From contig JARBJD010000034.1 of the NCBI GenBank assembly GCA_033064195.1, positions 1 through 64,000 of the forward strand: a DNA stretch of 64,000 nt, in the 5' to 3' direction. The notes beneath the pieces were generated by a model. The model worked only from the letters and a program-made list of their open reading frames with translations, searched no databases and was not told the DNA's origin. This document shows positions 34,836 through 47,789 of the stretch, piece by piece (within the stretch, counting starts at the first letter, position 1; each line of letters opens with the position of its first letter). A program made the position numbers and the translations under genes. This DNA is from Blattamonas nauphoetae. Lineage: Eukaryota > Preaxostyla > Oxymonadida.

Positions 34836-37627
34836 ATGACGACGTATCATCGGTCTCGATCACAACGAGTTCAACGTCTTCTGGACATGACAGTGGATAG
34901 TTCAACGGCTGGACTGGATTCGACATTCATGCGAAGACCGCGTGATTATGAGGCACAGCTCTGGAAATCACGCCACGATCGCGAATTTGAAGGTGAATTC
35001 ACACAACAAGCCAGAGAAGATATGGCAGAGGAACGATATTCGACAGTTTCTAAACATCGTGCCGTTCGTTCCCAACAGGAGGCCCTCCGTGCAATCGTGA
35101 AGTCTAAAGCTTGGGATCCGAACCAGGTTTCACCTCTATCCGGTTTGATTCCATCTATCTTTCCGAGTATCAGTCAATTACCTGAAAACGCTCATTTCTC
35201 TCCTTCTATGACCATTATATACTTATTATCGACCTCTCTGATTAATTTATTCATGTTCTTCCGTCTCACAGGTTCAAGTACCTCTAATTTACAACAAAGG
35301 ACACTAAGTCGGATCCCAACCGACACATCCACCGATTCTTATCCCTCACCCACAATAGCTCAACCCACTCCAATTAATTCCCAAATGTCTTCATTTCCTA
35401 CCACTCTTCCACGACAAACTTATCAACAGCGTGAAAGAGATCTCGCCAAAATCCCAGCAGCACTTCGACACCAACTCATAACAACATCGACGCTCTCAAG
35501 GCGACAAGCAACAGATCTGCTGGCCACAACACAAACATTGCCTTCAGAAGCTTTTCCTCGCCTATCGACGATGCCAGCTGACCTGAAGTTCCATGGATCA
35601 AGCTTTACCTCTGTTGCCCGAAATACAACCGCTTCCCCATCAATTGGAGGAGATATCCGTGTCCCTTCGACACACACAGGAACACTTGATGCAGAAACAT
35701 CACTGATTGATGCGGCCCCTCTCACTCAAGTCACCCTCCCACAGTCAGCCATCGACCTCAACACCCGTCCCAGATCCGATTTCTCCCTCACCAAAAGTTC
35801 AGCCTATAGTGGATTTCGAAGACCGGAGTTAACGTCTCTTGAAGATCCTCGTGTCCCATCGTCTCTTTTCTCAGTCAGATCGGAGCGAACCATTGTTCAA
35901 TCGCTGACCCAACCAAACACGCCGCAAGTTGAAATGAGAAGAATGACGAGTTCAACATTGCAAAAGCCGCTTCCTACTTCCGTCGAGGCTCGCGTTTTTG
36001 AAAGAGAGCTGGAGGGCGAGAGACGGACCGAAAGATGGAAAAAGGAGGCGAGGAAAGCAGAAACTGAGGAAGAGAAGATGCGAATGGCACGTTTGATGAA
36101 ACGAAGAAAAGACGCACTTGAAAAGCAACAGGGTTTGTCCACAATTTTCATATAAGTACACTTGCATCATTTCACGCTTGATCCTCATTCCCAACATTTT
36201 CGATCATCTCACCTTTTCCCCTCCCCCTTCCATTTCCAGTCAACCGCCTCCACTCCTTCTCGCAAGCCTTATATCTCCAACAACCGCACGCAGTTTCCGC
36301 AGCAACTGGAACATCCACCAATCGAAAAAAACGAAAAGAAGAAAAGAAGGAAGAAGAAGAAGAAGAAGGCTTGTCTGGCCGTCCAGCGCCATCCTGGGAC
36401 CCCTCCAAGTACAACCGAGCGAGAGAAGCGATGACAGCTGGGTTACTGCGGCAAGAAGAGATTGCGAGGAAGAAGAGAGAGGAGGAGGAGAGGAAGGAGG
36501 AAGAGAGACTCGCGTTGGAAGCGCAGGACACAGCACGTTTCATGTCGTTCGTGCAGAATCGCTTTATGCCTCGACCGATCACACAAACCATTCACACAAG
36601 CAATGTCTCGTCTCCAGCAGCTGTTAGATTGGTTGTGAGACGAGAGGGACGAGTGAAGAAGATGGTGCGGGAAGAGGAGAGGGAGAAAGTGGGAAAAGAT
36701 GGGTTTAGAAATGCGGAGGAACGGCTGGAGTATTTCAGGTCGAGAAGGAGGGAGCGGGATAGAGAGGAAGAGGAGAGGAGGGTGGAGGAGCAGAGAAGAG
36801 AGCTGGAGCGAGAGAGGGAGATGGAGGGACAGAAGGAAGAAATCTTCGAAGAAGAAGATGATTGGGACAGGCAGGAAGAGGAGCGGATGAAGGCAGAGGA
36901 AGCACGAGAACTCGCTCGACTTGAAGAGGAGCGAGAGAAACGTGAAGAAGAGCGAATCAAAGCCGAACAAGCGCTCGCCGAACGCAACCTCGCCAATGAG
37001 GAAGCCATGAAAGCACAAGACGAGCGACGAAGGATGGCACAGGAAGACAGAAACGCTTCGATGACAAACACTCGAAGTCGATTGCTGGGTGAGTTGACAA
37101 CAGAGGCATCGTCGCCTGGACTGTTCTCGCCAGCATCGGTCAAATCCCGACAACAACAAATGTGGCCAGACGCCGAAGGAACCCCACACTCGCTGTCGAG
37201 CAGTGTGAGTGGAGATGTCGGGAGACGAGGGTCGGTTGTGGAGGCGAGGAGACGAAGTCTGGATCCGGAAAGAGTACAAGCGACAGTGGAATCGCAGGTC
37301 AGAACTGTAACACTTGCTTCAACGCTGTCGAAGTCTAATTTCCACCCGCTCGTTCTTCCCAAGTTCCCCGAAAGGAAGAACGCACTTCCTGTCAATTCCA
37401 ACACGCGTGAACAGCAGAAAGCGGAAGGTGCTGACAAGGTTGTTGAAAAGAGGCCTGTTTCGGCGATGGTTGGGAGCGGGGAGAAGAGGATGGAGGCAGG
37501 AGCGATGAGTGGGAGAAGAAAGAACGTCCGAATCGATGGGGAATGGATCGGGGGTGGAAAAGGGACTGATCCGCCAAAGGAGAAACCCCCTCACACCACT
37601 CGCTCGGATGGCTTTGTTGATTACTGA
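34836..37627 (+). CDS. Charged coiled-coil protein, unrecognised
   Basis: Exons 34836-36132 and 36240-37627 with a 107-nt GT-AG intron give up to 894 aa, phases closed. A further intron is possible between about 35127 and 35271, where a pyrimidine-rich run ends in TCTCACAG. The frame is open through it, and a clean same-phase donor was not found. The N-terminal 450 residues are Ser/Thr-rich and mostly disordered. The region from about residue 390 to 700 is an E/R/K-rich coiled coil (REEERKEEERLALEAQ). A PSWDPSKYNRAREAM patch follows the intron. The C-terminus is basic and disordered. No known family was recognised; a cytoskeletal or flagellar role is only a guess from composition. It begins 184 bases after Rpf2 on the same strand. 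Confidence 0.7.
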
Positions 37628-37853
37628 TTCTCACAATTTTCTTCCTTTATGTCTCGAATTTTGGTTTTACTTGAACAAATTTGCTATTTTCGCGCTTGTT
37701 TATCCAAAATCTCGATCAATGAGTAACTTTTGTATTTTCCATCAAGAATTCCTCAATCGGTTCAAACTCTCCTCTATCTGAGAGGAAATCGGCTTTGAGT
37801 TCACCAGTCACTCTCTGATTCACGATATCGGTCGACTTGAAGGCAATCATCGA

Positions 37854-40800
37854 ATGTTTTTCTTCAGTTCATTTCTCTGGTTCAATATCTTTTCTATGCC
37901 TCACCAAGTTCCTCTTTCATCGTCTCCATTGTTGATATCGACTGTTTCTGACTTGTTCGTTTCATCCTCGTTATCATCGTTGAGAAATGACGATCGATAT
38001 CATCCACACACAATGATTCTTCTCCAAAATAATATTTCTCTCTCAAATTCTCACTACACTCTTTCAAGTTCATGCAACTCACCAATTTCTTTTGTCACAT
38101 TATCTTTCTCCCTTCTCATTTCCAATTCGTCGTTGACAATCCAGAACACCGACGTTTCCGTCTCTTCTCCCCCATTCTGTCTTTCGAATCGTTCTGACTT
38201 CGTACTCTTTGATTCTTCTGTTTATTTCAGTGTTATTGTCCCGTTCATTTCGTCTACACAAAGCAGTGTCACGATGCATCGGGTTTCACTTCGATCGTCG
38301 TCTGGACATCTCTCATCTCTTATCCATTCTGATAGTTCAGAAAGTCAGATCTACCTTCGTTTCTCTGCCTTTTCATCCATAATTTTCACATCTCCCCTCT
38401 TTATTCGTTGTCCATCTGTCGCTGTTTCCTGTTCGTCCTCGTCGTTCTTAAACGTCTCGTCTACCCTCTCCGTTCCTCCTATTCCCGCTCATGATGCTCT
38501 TTTCTCTGTTTCTATTGTTTCTTCCATCGCACACAACTCAGTTAATCTTTTCGATGACGTCATCTTCAGCCACCATTCTCATTCATTCCCCCTGCGGCTT
38601 ATAAACACTACAATTCACTCCAACCAACGAATCATCGAATATATGACATTCACCACGCCACAAGTCTTCACAGAAGACTGTCGCGTCCTAAATTGTTCTT
38701 TTCTGAACTGCTCCAGCTCAACCGACGGAGGAAGCATGCTCTTTACTCACGATACACTTGAGATCATTCAGACAGAGTTTTCCAGGAGTTCTTCTGATCA
38801 GAGCGGTGGTTCAATTGCGTTTCGATGTCGCCAGGCTCACATCAAAGAATGTGACTTCCGCCTCTCGGAATGTCGACATTTTGGAGGAGCAATCTTCTCA
38901 GCTGGCGAAAACACCAACATTGCGTCGTCCGTGTTCTCCTTCTCGCACTCGGATGGAGACGGTGGATCTCTCTGCTCAACGTGTAAAACGGCAACCATTT
39001 CCAATTCTCGCTTCGTCGCTTCGATCTCGGATAAGAATGGCGGCGGCATATGGTTGACATCTACCCATGTATCTATCTACTTTTCGCTCTGCTCCGATTG
39101 TGTGTCAAAAACTGGCGGGTCGTCTCTCCATGCATTGTCAGGGAGTACGGGCACAATATTCCAGTCCTCGTTCATCGCAACGTCTGTCGATGTCTCCCTT
39201 CTCTTTCTGGAGACAAATTCAGACTTTACTTTCCCCAACTGTAATTTCGGTGTCGAGTCACCTGATCATGATGGGTCTGATCTGATTTATAAAGGCATCC
39301 CAAACCCTCTTACAGCCAGTCAAAACGTTGGATTGTCTTCTTCCACCCCAAACAACACATTCAGACCTGTTATCTCTCAACTTGTGCCATCTCTTCGTTT
39401 CGATGAATTTTATTCTGTTGATAATCCACAATTCCGAGTTTCTCAAACTGGAGAGGATTTCAACTGCAAAATGACGCATTTCTGCAAAACTCTGACCGCG
39501 GCAGTTCATTTATTGAAAGAAAACTTCCACAACATCATCTTTCTCTTATCTGGCACATTTCCAACAGCAAAGATTGAAACAAACGGTTTGTTCCTCGCAC
39601 TTTCGTCACCATTTCTGGAAACGTTCTTTTCTCACTTCTCATCTTCCAGTTTCACAACTCACTCTGCACGGAGCATCAGACGACGACGGCTCACATCTGA
39701 TCGCTCTCAGCGACATCGTCTTCCACGTCACCAACTGTTCAATGTGGCAGTTCTACTCAGTTGCGTTCCATCGCACACATCCATCCACAATAATTGTTTT
39801 GGAGATGGGCATGTTCACTCTCTACCACTGCTCGTTCTTCGATTCTGAAGACATCGTCAACCATCCTTGCCCTTTCATCAAGTTACGTCAGATGTCCTCC
39901 ATCAACATTGATACTGACACTCGCTCGGACAATTCCTTCTCCCGACCTGGAATATTGTCGCTCGAGAAGACAGCAGTCCTCATGATTCGCACAACACTCA
40001 AAGGACTTGTTGTCGATCACGCCAGACCAATCATTGAAACAGAGCAAGCCTCCTCGCTTCAATGTCATTCCTCCACAATCGAAGACTGTGTGGTGATCAC
40101 GCCGCTGTGCTCGTGTGTGACAACAACCGGAATCCATGTTACATTTCTGACGATCCAAAACTCTACATTCCATTCCCCTCTCTTCGTGAATGACACGTCC
40201 CTCGACAATGCACTGATTATCACCATCAATTCTGCCATATTTCGTTTCACGAACACTTCGTCCACTTCTCCTCTCGTGTCCGTGACTGGAAAACAAAAGC
40301 CTGACTCAAGAATCTCGCTCCTGCTCCAAAACACAACCATCATCGCCGATCTCATCGATTGTCCACTTCTCATTCGCACAGCGTATGAGGCGACAATCAA
40401 TCCAAGTATCGAGAACAACACAATCTCTGTAGCTGGTCCTCTCGCGTGGTGTGACGAAACAAATCGAGAACTCTTCGTCAGTACCGACAAACCAACCACT
40501 CTCATCTGTTCCCCAATCGGAGAGGACACGTTGTCGTGTGGGTCGGTTGAGTCGCCATGTCGAACGACTCAATGGAGTGTGTCGTTGTCACTGGCTCAAC
40601 GACCAACAACAATCAAACTTCCCTCATCCGTTCAGGAAGGAGACGTCGTTCTGTTCAACCGAAGGCTTCAGATTGAAGGCGAATCGAGTGATGTGATCAT
40701 TTCAGCACCATCCAACACTCCCATCACTTCTGTGTTTATCCTCCGATTCACCGAATCCCGATTTTCGTCGCTGATCATCCATCTCACATCTTCTGACGCC

Positions 40801-43800
40801 TCCAACGCCCATCAATTCGCTGATGTTCAAGACACATCAGTTCTCTTGCTGGCTGACGTCATGTTCTTCATCACAAGTGTCACCTCGCTCTCCCGACCCC
40901 CAATCTCCATCCAGAACGGATCGTTCAGCGCAAGTGCTCTCACAACAACCTTCAGCCGTGTCTCTCAGCTCTCCTTCTCCTCGTCATTGATCCGCGCTTC
41001 GAACTGCCATAATTTCGCTCTCTCAGATTGTGTTTTTGATCGGCTCTCGTTTGGTGATCCCATCGTCGTGTTGAACTCGTCGACAGATGGGAAGTTTGAG
41101 TTGATCAACTGCCACTTTCTCAATCTGAACTCACTTTCCACGTGTCTCTTCAATTTGCACTTCTCTACTCCACCAACAGTTCGTGTCACGAATTGTGTCT
41201 TCGAGTCCTGCTCGTATGCTGGATCAGAACCATCGCTCGTTTCGGTCTCTCTCCCATCGACTTCTTCCATCATGTTCAGCTCAAATTCGTGTTCTGACGA
41301 GAACACAGCAATTCTTCTCCTCGACACCCCCAACTTGACTGATCTCCTCGAACATTCCGAGTTTCTGAACATTTCCAGCCTCCTCCCAACACAATTCCTC
41401 GCAAAAAAGGACGGCCGAGCACCGTGTTTCGTGTCGCACTTCATTCACATCGCCGAAACAATCAGGATCACTCAAGATTCGAAGGACACGCTGTCGTGCG
41501 TCTCGCCTGAAGAGAAGACATGCCTCACTCTCCAACACACTCTTCAGTGTCTCGAAGACTCTCCGCTGTCGTCGAAGATCAGAACCATTCACGTCGAGTC
41601 TGTCACTGCTTGGATTTCTGATTCAATTCTGGTCACCTCGCGAGTTGTTGTGACTTCGAATCGAAACCACTTCATGCTTCTCCTGTCCACTCCTGTTGAG
41701 TCATCTGATCCTGTGTTTATCGTCACTGGCTCACTCACACTGGACAGTCTGTCATTCGTGATGTTCAAATCCATCGAACGACACCAACCACTCATCCACG
41801 GAACACCCGAATCACGAGTATCCATTTCTTTTGTCAGCTTCGAATGGGACGAAGTCTCCATCACCACACCTCTCATTCTCGTCACCTCTGCCACTCTTCA
41901 TCTCAAAACCACAAATTTTCAGTTTGACTGCATCGTGTCTGCACCAGTCATCTCGTCCACGCTTTCACCAGTCTATCTCGACGGTGTCACATTCTCTGGT
42001 CCAACACTCAAGTCGGACGGCCGCTTCATCCAACTCCATGAAACAGTGAAATTTTACTGCAAAAATCTGTTCATGGAAGATATAATGAGCGAAGCGCCAT
42101 CAGCACTCTCGATCCAATTGAACGAAGGGAGCATCGACATCTCGCAAACGACAATCAGTGAGGTGACGCTCTTCTCAGAAAATGCGAGTGTGGTGTCCAT
42201 CACCGCATCGCAGGCTTACGTCGTCCTCTCATGGATTTCCGTCTCCCAGGTCTCCAGCGCAAAGACAAACGCGTCACAAATCAGGATTTCTCTTCACAAT
42301 TCTGTCCTGCGCCTTGAAGACGCCGTTCTTCAGAGTTACTTCGATGATTCTTCCAGCTCTGCTCTCGTCGTCGTAACTGACAGCCCAGAACAGTTGCATA
42401 TTCATGTCGACCTGATGACCTCGTTGCAAACATCCGAGATCTCTCCCTCCCTCCTTCTAATTGGTCCGTTCATCAAAGAGCATCTTGCCCAGATCTGTCG
42501 GGGAATTGTGTCTCGTACTTTTCATCCATCAGCTGCGTTGTGGAAGAACAACGAGAATGAGGAAGGACGGCTGCTGTTCGCAGACGAGATGGTTTCTCGT
42601 ACTTCATTCCATGTCTGTGACGTCGGTCTTGATAGACTGAGCTGTGGGGCACCCTCGCAACCGTGTCAGTCGCTCAGTTATTCGCTCCTTCTTCCACACT
42701 CCTCCACAGAAACCTCGTTCGTGCTGATCGGATCAGTCCATCTGTCGACGTCGGTTTATTTGGATGACGAGTCCATCATGTTGGTGGGAGGACGAGAAGG
42801 CTCTTCGTTGCTCTCAATCGATCCATCCTCTGGGTTCTTCAACTCGATCTCTATGGAATCTATTTATGTCAAAGATCTGACCCTCCAATTGGATGGAAAT
42901 GATGTACTGGAATCCGAACCGTTCATATCTGTCAATGCTGGCGAACTGGAAGTGTACATGTGTTCTGTGGAGGTGACGAGTGGGAATTGGGACTTCGCTG
43001 TCTTGTCTGTCACAGATGGGAAGGGAAAGTTATTTGGACTTCACGTGTACTCACTTTCCCCTTCACTTCCAGTCATCCTCACCGCTATTCGAAGCAGCGT
43101 CTTTCTCGCTGCCATTCAGTCATACACACATTCTGTCAACATCCCTCTCGTCTCGCTGGAAGAGATGGATCACCAGACACTGACGATAGATGGATGGAAG
43201 CAGGATTCGCCAAGAGCTGTTTGGGAATGTCCACTTTTTGAATCGGACGCACTTCTGACTGACACATCATTTGAGTTCTTGAACTTGGAGATGAAAAACC
43301 ATGTTTTGGCGAACACTGCCTTCTTGTTTGACCTTTCGTTTACGAACTCTTCGATTGTGTTTAGTTTCTGTTCATTCACTGGGATCGTTCCACAATCGAC
43401 AGCACTCGCTGAAGGATCGCTTGCTTCGTCCCATCTTCTTCGTCTGACTCTCATCCTCTCCGATTTTGAGTTGACACACTGTTCGTTCGTGTCATGCAGT
43501 CGATCAGACGAAATCTGTCTCACTCTCATTTCTCTGGAATTGTACAACACTGTTGTCTCCGTCACAAACAACAGTTTTTCACAATGCAACTCGAATTCGC
43601 TTGTGATCCAGCATCCGTCCTTCCACACTCTCATCCGACACAGCTCATTCATCTCTAACACTTTCAACAACACACCCGATCCTGTGTTGGAGTGGGATGG
43701 TGTTCAGCAATCACTTCTTCGCCTCATCTCAAACTATCACCGCACTCTGATCGGAATTGGAGTTCTTGTGGGTCTCCTCATTCTCTTGCTCCTCTCCATC

Positions 43801-44037
43801 TTGCTCGTCTTCCCTTTCTTCTGTATCACTCGGCAGTGTGCGTCACGTCCGCCTGTTTTCAGGTTTTGGTGGAGGGATGGTGGGGAGAGTGCCAAAGTCG
43901 ACACAAGAGATCCTGAGCTGATCGGGCGGCTTGCAAAGCCGACTCATCAGTTCATTTATCTTTATCAGAATGATTTGGAGAGTCTGAAGAGAGGGAGAGT
44001 CGATGGAAGATGGAGAGGGCTGATCGTGTTGATTTAG
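37854..44037 (+). CDS. Beta-helix surface protein with one C-terminal membrane anchor
   Basis: Exons 37854-39585 and 39650-44037 with a 64-nt GT-AG intron give 2039 aa, phases closed. The N-terminus (MFFFSSFLWFNIFS) may be a short signal peptide. The ectodomain is a series of right-handed parallel beta-helix repeats with short strands ending in NCSF, ECDF and SSVF-type turns. Four copies of a D-x-LSCG-x(4)-PC-x-SL module occur near 39.45, 40.53, 41.49 and 42.63 kb, about 1 kb apart, each probably starting a new helix. One transmembrane segment at about residues 1945-1970 is followed by a Cys-containing short cytoplasmic tail. This is the architecture of surface adhesin-like proteins expanded in oxymonads and other anaerobic protists; no ligand can be named. 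It resembles the ectodomain of the locus at 56.7-59.7 kb but has no kinase-like domain. Confidence 0.75.
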
Positions 44038-44331
44038 CATCGGAATCGTCGGATTCTGAGGATATTCTTGATTCTATTCTTGACGATTCGGTTCTGGAGT
44101 TTGAATGAACATTTCATCACGATTTATATCTCGATTCGATCAAACCAAAATAATTTTTTACGGATAACCAATCGCTCATGCAACCCACTCCTTCTGAATC
44201 AACTGGAGTTTCTCCTTGTTTCTTGTTGACACCTTGTTGATTCGTTATTTGGATAGATTCATCTCAACAGAGCATCTGTAGGAATTCAAGTGAATCTCTC
44301 TTCAGATCTACACATTGCCATCTCATTTTTG

Positions 44332-45291
44332 ATGGATGAGCTGAAACAGGTCAAGGAAAGATTAAACCAAGTCGAAGAAACATCCAGAAAAAGAGAAGAA
44401 GACCTCAAAATGACAATGACAGAATCAACTGCTCTGAAAGCAAGAGAACAAGAGCTCATAGCTCAATTCAGACTCAAAGAAGAGGAAATGCAAAAGACAA
44501 TCGCCGTTCTGACAAAGAACCAACGCCCAAATCTTGTCATAATTCCAGATATCAGATTCATTCTTTCAGGAACTTCTGGTTGGATTCAGTCGGGAAATAG
44601 ATTCACAAGATCGTCCGACGTCAAGGATAAATTTCAGACAGTAACTCTCGATCATATAATCACGACTGTATCCCTTCATTGATTGATATCATCTCTCTTC
44701 AGGGCATTTGGCAATTGTCTTTCCTTCTCTCTTCATTGTCTCCAGAACACTCTTCATCTCAAAACAATCAACCAGTTTCGGTGTGTCACCCTTTTTCCTG
44801 AATTGTTTTCAGTGATTGGGCTGTTTGATCCGAACGACGGTCATGTGCCTGATGATGGGTATCCCGGCGGATTCGGAAGTTTGCTGTTTCATATTTCTCA
44901 TTTCCACAGCGTCTGTGGGGTTCTCGATCTATTAGTGTGTGCTCCAATCAGTGACTTGTCCCAGCAAGAACGTTTACACACATCGGAAAGGAGACTCGAA
45001 GCCAGGGAAATTTGGAGATGGTCATGTTGTCTTTCGTGCAGGGGATGAAGTCGTTCTTGAAGCAGACATGAAAAGCCGCACATGTCATCTATTTGTGAAC
45101 TCTGAACAGACGAAGGTCTTCGTTCGAAACATCCCAAAATCGATCAAATTCGCGGTTCGGTCCTTTTTTCGTTTGAAATCTCTCAGATCAGCGTTCATCG
45201 TTCAGAGGACGGCTTCGGAGTCCGTTCCTTGCGAGAAGTTGAAGTGTCACAGGCTGTTCCTCAAACCGATGATGTTGCAGTTGATTTGTAA
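44332..45291 (+). CDS. SPRY-like domain protein with six tiny introns
   Basis: Seven exons: 44332-44667, 44703-44716, 44746-44780, 44813-44878, 44910-44934, 44965-45154 and 45187-45291. Introns are 35, 29, 32, 31, 30 and 32 nt, and the phases close for 256 aa. The start ATG is the first in the open frame; an upstream exon is possible. Residues 1-65 form a coiled coil (MDELKQVKERLNQVEE). The remainder reads as a SPRY-type beta-sandwich, with strands TVTLDHIITTGIWQLTLF, then IGLFDPNDGHVPDDGYPGG, then HVVFRAGDEVVLEADMKSR, then a CHLFVNSEQTKVFVRNIP strand pair and SIKFAISVHRSEDGFGVRS. The domain usually binds a protein partner. It is convergent with the HEAT-like gene at 45431, with 139 bases between the stops. 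Confidence 0.8.
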
Positions 45292-45430
45292 TTTCCACAT
45301 CATTTTAGAAAACTAGCTTGTCATTGTTTCCGCAACGATGGAATCTTTCGATAATTGTGAAGTGTTTTACGATCGGCCCAGTTTTTCTCATTCGCGAGAT
45401 GTCACCTTGAAAACAAGTGTTTGTTCATCG

Positions 45431-46507
45431 TCATCTCACATTCGATCCCAGAAAACGTAAAATGGAACAACAAAAGCCAACGAGAGCTTGACTGTCTTCA
45501 TCAAAAGTGTTGTGGACAAGGAAATGTTCGATCGTGTCTTCGAAGCCTTCTGAACACAGAGCTCGTGTCATTCGTTGTCTCGATTGGCCCACGACTGGGT
45601 CTTGCTTCTTCCATTCCTCCAGCGAGGAGCAGATGTGAGCGAGAGAGTCATAGAAATGAAGGAAGTGTTCATCGAACGAGACACAGCTTGACCACGTCAT
45701 CACAATTGGAGAGGCGAGAACGAAGTCGAGTGTTGGGCGATGATAAGGACTGATTTCAAGGAGTGTGTCAACAAGGACGGCAAATCTGAAAGTGTGAAAC
45801 CTGCTGGTGAGGAGATAGTGATTTCGACAGAGAAAAGACAGATATTGCGAGGAAGGCTGGAGAACTCGCTGGAAGATGAGGTTGCAACGATTGTGGAGAT
45901 CAGACGGCCCAGCGTTTCCGAGGATTCTTAAAGTGGACGAATTCATGAGACGCATCGACACGAGGAGGATCGTGTTCAGAACGGTGAATGAGGCTTCATT
46001 GCCCGAAAGTGGGAGTGATTGCGGTTGAAGCTTTGCAATAAGTTTGGCGACGAAGTCAGTTTGAAGGAGAAGGACACGGTGAGCTTCAGTTGAGAAGGAG
46101 AATGTCGCCTGCAGGAAGGACAGAGTGGCAGCAACAATAGTCGAGTGTAGTGATGATAAAAGAACACAAAAACTGTCGATGAACGCGGCTGGTGATCCAT
46201 CAGAGGTTGGGACAAGTTGGGTGATGAGACGATCGGCGATTGATCTTTGGAAGGGCTGTGGTTCAAGTGCCTTGAGAAACGAAACGGTCTTGTTTTGGAG
46301 AGCATCGTCAAAGTCGAAATTGTCCCGAATGAGAGAGACAAGATCACGATAAAGTGCGGATTTGTGTTCGATGGTGAGGTCGGAGTTGGGATCGAAATGC
46401 AGGAATTCCGAGGGATCTGCCCGATGTGTAAATTCTGAATCAGGTGAATCCGTTGAAGCAGGACGATTGAAAGAACAGGAATCGCCCCTGTCTTCTTCAC
46501 AGGTCAT
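45431..46507 (-). CDS. HEAT-like lineage-specific protein, copy A
   Basis: A single-exon frame gives 358 aa from the ATG at 46507; the frame is also open upstream to a TTG at 46603. It has the family signature FDPNSDLTIEHKS, then FDDALQNKTVSFLKALEP, PTSDGSPAAFIDSF, YHRPTLDFVLASPI and CSEGFEDTIEHFL, in the same order as the copies at 46682-47789 and 50802-51872. The chain is predicted all-helical with HEAT/armadillo-like spacing. No enzyme motif, signal peptide or membrane segment is seen. The family is recalled as large and specific to this lineage; its function is unknown. Confidence 0.75.
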   Translation of the reverse strand: MTCEEDRGDSCSFNRPASTDSPDSEFTHRADPSEFLHFDPNSDLTIEHKSALYRDLVSLIRDNFDFDDALQNKTVSFLKALEPQPFQRSIADRLITQLVPTSDGSPAAFIDSFCVLLSSLHSTIVAATLSFLQATFSFSTEAHRVLLLQTDFVAKLIAKLQPQSLPLSGNEASFTVLNTILLVSMRLMNSSTLRILGNAGPSDLHNRCNLIFQRVLQPSSQYLSFLCRNHYLLTSRFHTFRFAVLVDTLLEISPYHRPTLDFVLASPIVMTWSSCVSFDEHFLHFYDSLAHICSSLEEWKKQDPVVGQSRQRMTRALCSEGFEDTIEHFLVHNTFDEDSQALVGFCCSILRFLGSNVR

Positions 46508-46681
46508 TCTCGAAAGATCATCCCATTCTTTCTCGAACTGGAAATCTTGGAAGACTGTGGAGATAATACGGTTCTCAGAGTGAACAATTGCAACAAAAAA
46601 CAATAGAGGTCAGTTTTGGTGAGATGTTGGTGGACAGAAGAGAGAAAAAAGGTCGCGAGGCGAGTTCCTTGATCTTTCAGT

Positions 46682-47789
46682 TCAGTCTCTTGTTGCATTC
46701 ATTCCCAGAGACCAAGTGATCGCAATACAGTTTAGAGTCAGTTTAAAGCCAAAATCTCCGTCCTGGTTGTTCATCAGTATCTGTTCGAGTGTGTCTTCGA
46801 AGCCTTCCGAAAACAGAGCTTTGATCGTCCGTTTCCCAGATGGTCTCACTTCTGGTCCAGAAGTAATGAAGTCTTTGAACGAGTGGCGGATGTCAAGGAG
46901 AAGAAATGAAGTTATGTAATTCTCTTTGACGAGAGAGAGAAAACTTGACAGAACCATCGCAATCGGAGAAGCGAGAACGAATTGTAATGTCGGGAGATGA
47001 TATGGGGCGATTTGAATGAATGTGTGCAATAAGTTCAAGAATGAATTTGAGAGAGTTTCACCGAGGATGGGTCGATTTGAGATCAAAAATGACACAAATT
47101 GAGATGACGGAACCACGACTTTTTGAAAGATCATTTCACGATGGTTGTTTTTTTTCAACTGCAGCAGTGATGTTCAAGTCAACGAGACTGTCTGGAGATG
47201 CGAGGAGGACTGAATAGACGAGTGTTCCCACAAGGTTGCCGATGATATTTTCATTTCCTGTGATTGGTAATCTTTGAGGTTGCACAGTCGCTAACATGCT
47301 GGCGATCAGATCAGATTCGACGAGTTGAAGTCGAATTTCTGCTGATAAAAAAAGGATTGTTTCGAACATGAACGACGATGCTGCTGCTGCCACAGTCGGG
47401 TGTGAAGATGACAGAAGAATGAGAATGCTTTCAACAAAGCAAGAAGGCGATCCATTGGAAGAGGGAGCGAGATCAGTCACGAGTTTTGTGGCCTGATCTT
47501 GGTCACCCCATTGCGGTTCGAGGCTTTCCAAAAACTGGACTGCTTTGTTTTGGAGAGTCATGTCAAATGGATATTGTCCTTTCACGAGGGCAACAAGTGA
47601 ACGGTAAATTGTTGATTTGTCGTCAAACGATAGGTTTGAGTTGGGATCGAGATTCAGGAATGATTGTTGCAATGCGTTGAGACTCGAAGCTGATTCTCGT
47701 GAATCACGTAAACAGACATCCGTAGAAGAGTTCAAAGAATCTGCTTCTTTTTCCATTGAAAGATAAGGAGGATCATCCCATTGCACCAT
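46682..47789 (-). pseudogene. HEAT-like lineage-specific protein, copy B, frameshifted
   Basis: Two overlapping minus frames (47789-47136 and 47158-46682) together cover the whole family domain, with LDPNSNLSFDDKS at the start and LFSEGFEDTLEQIL near the end. The switch falls in a run of eight A residues near 47143-47152. The intact copy at 50802 reads through the corresponding EKYNHHETIFQK segment without a break. It is a pseudogene if the run length is right, and a sequencing slip in a homopolymer would also explain it. The first ATG overlaps the edge of an inverted-repeat element; the next in-frame ATG at 47756 (MEKEADSL) is a safer start. It lies head to tail with copy A. Confidence 0.7.

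Noticed and set aside
36443-37437. Two minus-strand frames of about 280 codons
   Set aside because: Shadows of the charged coiled-coil gene on the plus strand.
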